Shown in pieces: positions 59,134 through 64,000 of a stretch of 64,000 nucleotides of DNA. Position 1 is the stretch's first letter. Each line of letters opens with the position of its first letter. The notes beneath the pieces are model-generated. The model saw only the letters and a program-made list of their open reading frames with translations. It searched no databases and was not told where the DNA came from. Source of the DNA: Dillenia suffruticosa (taxonomy: Eukaryota > Streptophyta > Magnoliopsida > Dilleniales > Dilleniaceae); NCBI GenBank assembly GCA_033439265.1, contig JAVTVX010000013.1, positions 5,048,501-5,112,500 on the forward strand. The letters are read 5' to 3'. The translations under genes were made by a program, and so were the position numbers.

Positions 59134-60827
59134 TGCACAATATCATATGTTGTGAGGTGAACACCTTTGTTCTACAAGAGAAGCCAACATCAATAGAAAA
59201 TGGCATCCTACACCATAGAATGACTAAAAAGCATCTAATTTCGATGCAATTCTGCAAACTAGGAGCCTGCTGTTAATTTAATGTTATGATATTAACCTAG
59301 GCAACTAATTAATCTAGTACCCAGGAATTGGAAACTTCAGAACTCATACATCATAATGATGCTTACAGATAATTTCTTACAGATGCTATTATCATCTCAA
59401 ATACATTGAAAAGATAGCAAATATAGCACATTTATAACTTGAAATACATGCTGGAGCTCATAAGGCCGTGCTTTGACACAGGTTCCATATTATCTGCATG
59501 AAGAGTAAGATCAAAATCAACAATGTTGACAATGGATACAAGTCATGTAAATAAAAAAACAAAGACCAAAATAAATTACTTCCTAATCTTATCAGAAAGC
59601 CCCACAACTGTGAGTTCCTTTGCCCATTGAGAAAGTAATGTTTTTGGGGCCACAGCCATTGCACGCTTAATCAAATGAATCAAATGTGAACACAATAATC
59701 CAGCAAGAAATCCACATATATGCAGAAAATACAGTTATCTTTACTAAGCAAAGAAATTGCATCAAGAGTGTAGTAAGGCTCCAACCAGAGAGCATTATTG
59801 ACCACAACCAATTGCAATTCTCCTTGTTATTATTACTATTGTTGTTGTTATCAAATAAAACAAGAAATATAGCAGTGAGAATGTGAATGAGTGCCCTTTA
59901 CCTGCATTGTTTTACCAAAACAACGTAGAGCCCACATCCACTTCAATCCATCTCTCTGGTGTGGAAACAGCATTTCAGCAATTTTACAGGGGAACCTATA
60001 TGTAGATGTTGGCCCTTTTTTAGAGTAATAGCCTTCTCTTCTTCCCAAACTAAATTCTTAGATAGGTCCTCCAGAATCTCAACTTTGTGGGTGTTATCAA
60101 ATCTACCTTCAAACTGACTACTGTTATTTGCTCCCTTTTTACCAGAGTTTTTTCCATTTCCACTTAAAACAACCCAATAATCACTATCATCATAGGTGTC
60201 CTTTTCTACAAATGTGGATTATACAGGTCCCTTTTCACTGTCATTTTTAAGGGTTTGCACCTCATCCTTCACTTTGCAAGCTATTAGTCTGACAAAGAAC
60301 ATCATCATCAGTGCCCTCCTCAACAAATTTGGATAATACAGGTAGCTTTTCACCAACAGTTGACACACTTCACCTTCCTCTTTGCTTCACTTTGCACTTT
60401 TTCATGCTTAGTATAGGAATTCACCATGGTATCATATTTGTCACCAACCTTAGACTGTGTTGCTGCATTTCAAGAAGAATCAGATGCATCAAAGCTTGAG
60501 GGAGAATGAAGAGCCAGCAATGGCATATTCAGCAAATCATCATTTTTCTGTTGATTAAACTCTTCCCTGAACAAAGCCAAAGAAGTATCAGCAACAGAAT
60601 CAATAGGTTTAGAAATTCTGTTCCTTTCAATGGACAAAAGTTCAAGCCTCTAGCTCAGATATCTAAGAACGTCTCTTATCTCATTTCCACATCCTTGATC
60701 ATTTTTTTCTTGCAATCTTAATCTCAGGAGGTGATTCAAAATCTCAAAGTTCAAACCCATGAATATCACCAACCACACTATTCTCTTGATCAACCTATGC
60801 AGATGCCTTACACAGATGGCGACCCAT

Positions 60828-61669
60828 TGTGGGCTTGTATGTATCTATATCTGAACATCATTTTAGGTTAGTCCTATCAAACCAATAACTATGAAAGAGA
60901 TGAAGGGTTATATTATTTACCTTCAGACTTATCCTTTCTAAGTTTTTCTTCATCTGTAAGTAGCTCAGAGATCGGTTTATGACAGACACTAGATCCTCAA
61001 ACCGCATAGAGAGAGAGAGAGAGAGAGAGAGTAGGTATGACAAAATGGAAATCAGTAACCATAAACAAGATTGAGGGAGGGGCTTTTTTTATTTTTTATT
61101 TTTTTTACCTTCCTTCTCAGCCTTGAAGGGTTTTCTTCATCTGAAAATAATTAAGAGATTAATCAATGGAAAGCATTAGAATCCTTAAACAATAGGAAAA
61201 CTAGAGAGGGAGAGAGAGAGGTTTGACGAACCAGAAATCAATAATTACAAGAAAGGGGATCTTAACCTTCATGGTCAGTCCTTAATCTTTTGTTCATCTG
61301 TAAATTGTTAAGAGATTAGTCCACCACAACTAGTAAAAACTTAAAGACTAGAATTAAGCGAAAGAGAGTCGACAGAGAGAAATTAATCTGAAAAAGAAAA
61401 TTTAGGGTTTCAAACCAAAAACTAAAAACCACAGAAAATTTAGGGTTTCCCTCACCTGTAATCATTCAACAGTAGATAAGAAAAAGAGACATAGAGAACG
61501 AGCGACCGAACGAGAGAGAGAGAGATGTGTTAATACCAAGGAGAGGAGAATCAAAATCTGCGATTCCAGGAATCGGGGTAGATCATCTTCCTACAGAGTA
61601 GTCGAATTCCTTCGATCTTCACCTTCGACGGCCTCGATTTCGCTGGAAAAATCATACAACAGGCAAATG

Positions 61670-61706
<37 letters not shown>

Positions 61707-61720
61707 TAAAGAAAGTTTTA
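60828..61720 (-). repeat. Third copy of the SNF2 mini-exon module
   Basis: Aligns with 52708-53620 almost throughout, including GGGCTTGTATGTATCTATAT at the 60.83-kb end and GCGATTCCAGGAATCGGGGT near 61560. It is the strongest evidence that copies A and B are direct duplicates. Confidence 0.85.
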
Positions 61721-61955
61721 GACAGAGAAAGAGGAGTACGATGACGAAACTGAAAACCGAAAGATCTCGGAGCAGACAATTGTGACGTTCGTTCAAACTC
61801 AGACGTTTCTTCTTGTCTTCCGTCATTGGAGAGGGATGCTTCTTGGGTTCTTGGGTAGGGGAGATAGCCTGGGGTTCGTTTGATTCAAACTCAGAGGTCA
61901 GGTCTCTAATCTTTTTTGTTTCCCCCTCAAAGGAAAGAGCCGTTGCTATTTTCAA

Positions 61956-63384
61956 TTTTTATTTTTGATTTTTGATTTTTTTGATTCTTGGATTTGATGT
62001 GACTTATACCGATATGGCCGTTACTAATTTCAATTTAACTCGTAATTTTTACTAATAAATTTTGAATTTGAATTTAAATTTAAGAAACGGTGTAAGGAAA
62101 TGGAATGAATTTAATATTCCTAATTTCTAATTTAAAATTTTCTTATTTTAAAATTTTAAAATATATTATATATTAACAAAACTTTATTGATTATTTTATA
62201 TATTTTCCCTAATCTATTAAAAAGATAATATAATTTATTAAAAATTAACGTATACTCGAAATTCAAAGTGTATTCATTATTGATAAATTAACTCGTTATA
62301 TCACCAAACTAAAAAATCATATCATTACGTAAATATAAAAATCAAAATTCAATATTTTTATCTCTTAAAAATTGAATATTAGAAATACAATTTTTTTTTT
62401 TTTAGATAATCGATAAAATTTGATGATTTATAGCATTCATATGCTAACTTATTTTGTAATTTAATCAAAATATATAAGCCTTACATGTTGTCCTAGTTAT
62501 AAGTAGAGTAATGGGAGAGAAAAATAGTAATAAAATTATAAATAATATAATAGCCTTTCTTTTTCTTTTTCCTTTTTTGACAATTTTTTCTCTTCCCCCT
62601 CTTTCTCTATGTCACTCTTAGAAAAAAGAAAAAAAAAAGGAAATAGGTCAGAGTGTTTCATTGCCAAAATTTTATCAAATTGGTGTTTGCATTGATACCT
62701 TTTTTTTTCCAAAAAATAAAATATTAGAAATAAACGATAATATTTATCTGAAAATAAACAGAAATAAATACAAAATTTATTTGAAATTTGACGAAAGAGA
62801 GTGCAAGCAAAAAAAAAAAAAAAAAAAGGTCTAGGCCAAGCATAAATATATTATGCATGTTCAATATTTGGCCTTTTTTGCAAATTTGAAGAACACAAAT
62901 ATTCATCCAGTGATCATTAGAATCCTATTGCATTTGTCTCGGAATCATGTGTCCTATATGCTGTTTGCAACAATGGATGCAAGAACATACATCTGACAAG
63001 AAAATTAGATGTCAATGAAACTTTCTGGTTGTTCAGAGGAAAAGCACTGGGAATTCATTTAGTATAGGCTAACATGATTGCAACAGGCAATCAGATCTTT
63101 ATTTCAAATCAACATAAAAATTGCTAATTACATTACAATTTAAGAGAATTTACATCAAAATGCATAGTCACAAGGACCCCGCCCTTGGGGGTGGGGGTTT
63201 GGTTTTGTTTTGATCCTTGATCAATAATCATAATATGTTTAACCAGAAGCTTTTTTCCCTTACTGTGAATGCTTGCTGTGAACACTGAGACTGAAAATTT
63301 TTCGTCATCAACCTTAATTACTTCAACAACAAGATTCTATGTTGTTCGGGTTGAGTTCATTCTCTTGGATTACTTGCCCATATA
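61956..63384. other. AT-rich intergenic region
   Basis: No gene is recognised. It contains A- or T-runs at about 62390-62402, 62628-62638 and 62811-62827. The right end (63100-63384) probably includes the 3' untranslated region of the minus-strand gene that follows. Confidence 0.5.
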
Positions 63385-64000
63385 TCACCGCTGTTTTCTC
63401 TGTCTGGTGAGGAGCACTAGTATTCCAAACGCTACCATGATCGATATTTTTATGGCCTGCATAAGGAAAAAAGAGACCAGTACTAAGTTCAGGTACTATG
63501 CCTATAATGTTTCTTTCCCCCCCCCCCCTTAAAGAAAAAGAGTGTAACCTGTTCGATGGGCCCAGGTGGAGTTTGATCATCTTCTTGACTCTGTGGTCTT
63601 AATCTTTGCTGCTTGTGAGAACCCTCTGCATTTTCACTCAAATTACTAGCACTACCTTGGACACCATCCTGAACATAATGACAGACAATTTCAGCTCTTT
63701 GACAGTCAAATGTCTTTGGAACAAGAACTATAAAGTTAAACCCTAAAAATTGATCCAAAAGTTGAAAAGCAAGTTTGCTGTTTACACTAAGGCAGAGCTT
63801 TTTTTTTTTGGGGGGGGGGGGGGGTTGTGTACTTTAAGGTTTGAAAACATCAAATAATTCCATATGATTTCACTTTCAAAAATGGGCATAATTAGTTAAT
63901 CAATATTGCAAAGTCAATCTTCACATCTTGTTCGTTGAGTGCAGATGCTGAGAATTCTCGATCAGATGAGTTCCTGACAACTTTCTCAGCCAGAAAAAAA
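63385..64000 (-). CDS. 3' end of an unrecognised gene, possible tail-anchored protein (partial)
   Basis: Two exons join cleanly in phase on the minus strand: 63727-63549 (59 codons plus two bases) and 63456-63385. The first encodes a soluble stretch with VPKTFDCQRAEIVCHYVQD and a Gln/Pro/Asp-rich run ending TPPGPIEQ. The last encodes AIKISIMVAFGILVLLTRQR and stops three residues later, so the predicted C-terminus is a short hydrophobic segment followed by basic residues. This is the layout of a tail-anchored membrane protein. An open stretch at 63995-63927 (LAEKVVRNSSDREFSASALN) could be an earlier exon, but its simplest donor is out of phase. I do not recognise the family. The gene continues beyond the window. 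Confidence 0.45.
63810..63824. repeat. G-run and T-run low-complexity tract
   Basis: A run of about 14 G follows a T-run (63801-63810). The first lies in the putative intron of the partial gene. Confidence 0.7.

Larger units (their letters stand above)
57160..61826 (-). pseudogene. CHR24: SNF2-family (CHR24/ERCC6-like) pseudogene, copy B
   Basis: The longer copy of the gene described for 50440-53707. In order on the minus strand: first exon 61826-61758 (MTEDKKKRLSLNERHN then CLLRDLS), SRPSKVKIEGIRLLCR (about 61650-61590), mini-exon module (60828-61480), the helicase entry block KIAEMLFPHQRDGLKWMWAL with FGKTMQ (about 59995-59900), KRAMAVAPKTLLSQWAKEL then TVVGLSDKIRK (about 59665-59575), GVHLTTYDIVQNSSKSLCG (about 59165-59100), motif III SQIIVSGTPLQNDLK (about 58010-57955), FKQRNELLIQYGNDESATDG (about 57695-57620) and RQLYEAILKSELVFSAFGG (about 57245-57175). 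The Walker A lysine region GKGGILGDDMGLGKT is collapsed to FGKT, the frame shifts just upstream of it, one exon is tandemly amplified, and the helicase C half is missing. It is non-functional as an ATPase. Confidence 0.82.

Overview
This is nuclear DNA from a flowering plant, almost certainly a eudicot. It is AT-rich, its genes have several GT/AG introns, and every recognisable protein is plant-type. GA/CT microsatellites sit in most 5' leaders, and the spaces between genes hold DNA-transposon, LTR and tRNA-like relics. I cannot name the species.

Layout. 1-2.6 kb is AT-rich intergenic DNA. Then come a one-exon cytidine deaminase (CDA1-like, +, 2.7-3.7 kb), a nine-exon Rab escort protein (REP, -, 7.0-12.4 kb) and a one-exon PRA1 prenylated-Rab acceptor (-, 13.9-14.5 kb). 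A 0.9-kb foldback Mutator-like element follows (14.8-15.7 kb). Next are a two-exon 100-residue EMB2752-like membrane protein (-, 18.0-19.6 kb) and a four-exon ACHT-type chloroplast thioredoxin (-, 20.6-24.0 kb). Two LTR fossils fill 25.1-29.4 kb: copia-like scraps and a 3-kb probable solo LTR with a GC-rich minisatellite. After these lie a one-exon nucleotide pyrophosphatase/phosphodiesterase (NPP, -, 30.3-31.8 kb), a broken EER5/THP1 gene (+, 34.8-39.2 kb), a twelve-exon GRWD1-like WD40 ribosome-assembly gene (-, 40.0-44.3 kb) and a two-exon divergent LOB-domain gene ending in an EAR-type motif (+, 46.0-46.9 kb). From 50 to 62 kb there is a gene graveyard, all on the minus strand: a truncated SNF2 (CHR24-like) copy, pieces of an organellar MnmG/GidA gene, and a second, longer SNF2 copy with internal tandem amplification. 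The last 0.6 kb holds the 3' end of an unrecognised minus-strand gene.

How the genes relate. REP and PRA1 act on the same Rab GTPase membrane cycle and lie 1.5 kb apart. From memory, the order CDA, PRA1, EMB2752, ACHT, NPP matches one Arabidopsis block (At4g29.6) and CDA, EER5, GRWD matches another (At2g19.5), so this window looks like the unfractionated parent of both. EER5, normally a conserved TREX-2 mRNA-export subunit, is dead here by several independent lesions. I found no CRISPR array, operon, rRNA gene or confident tRNA gene.
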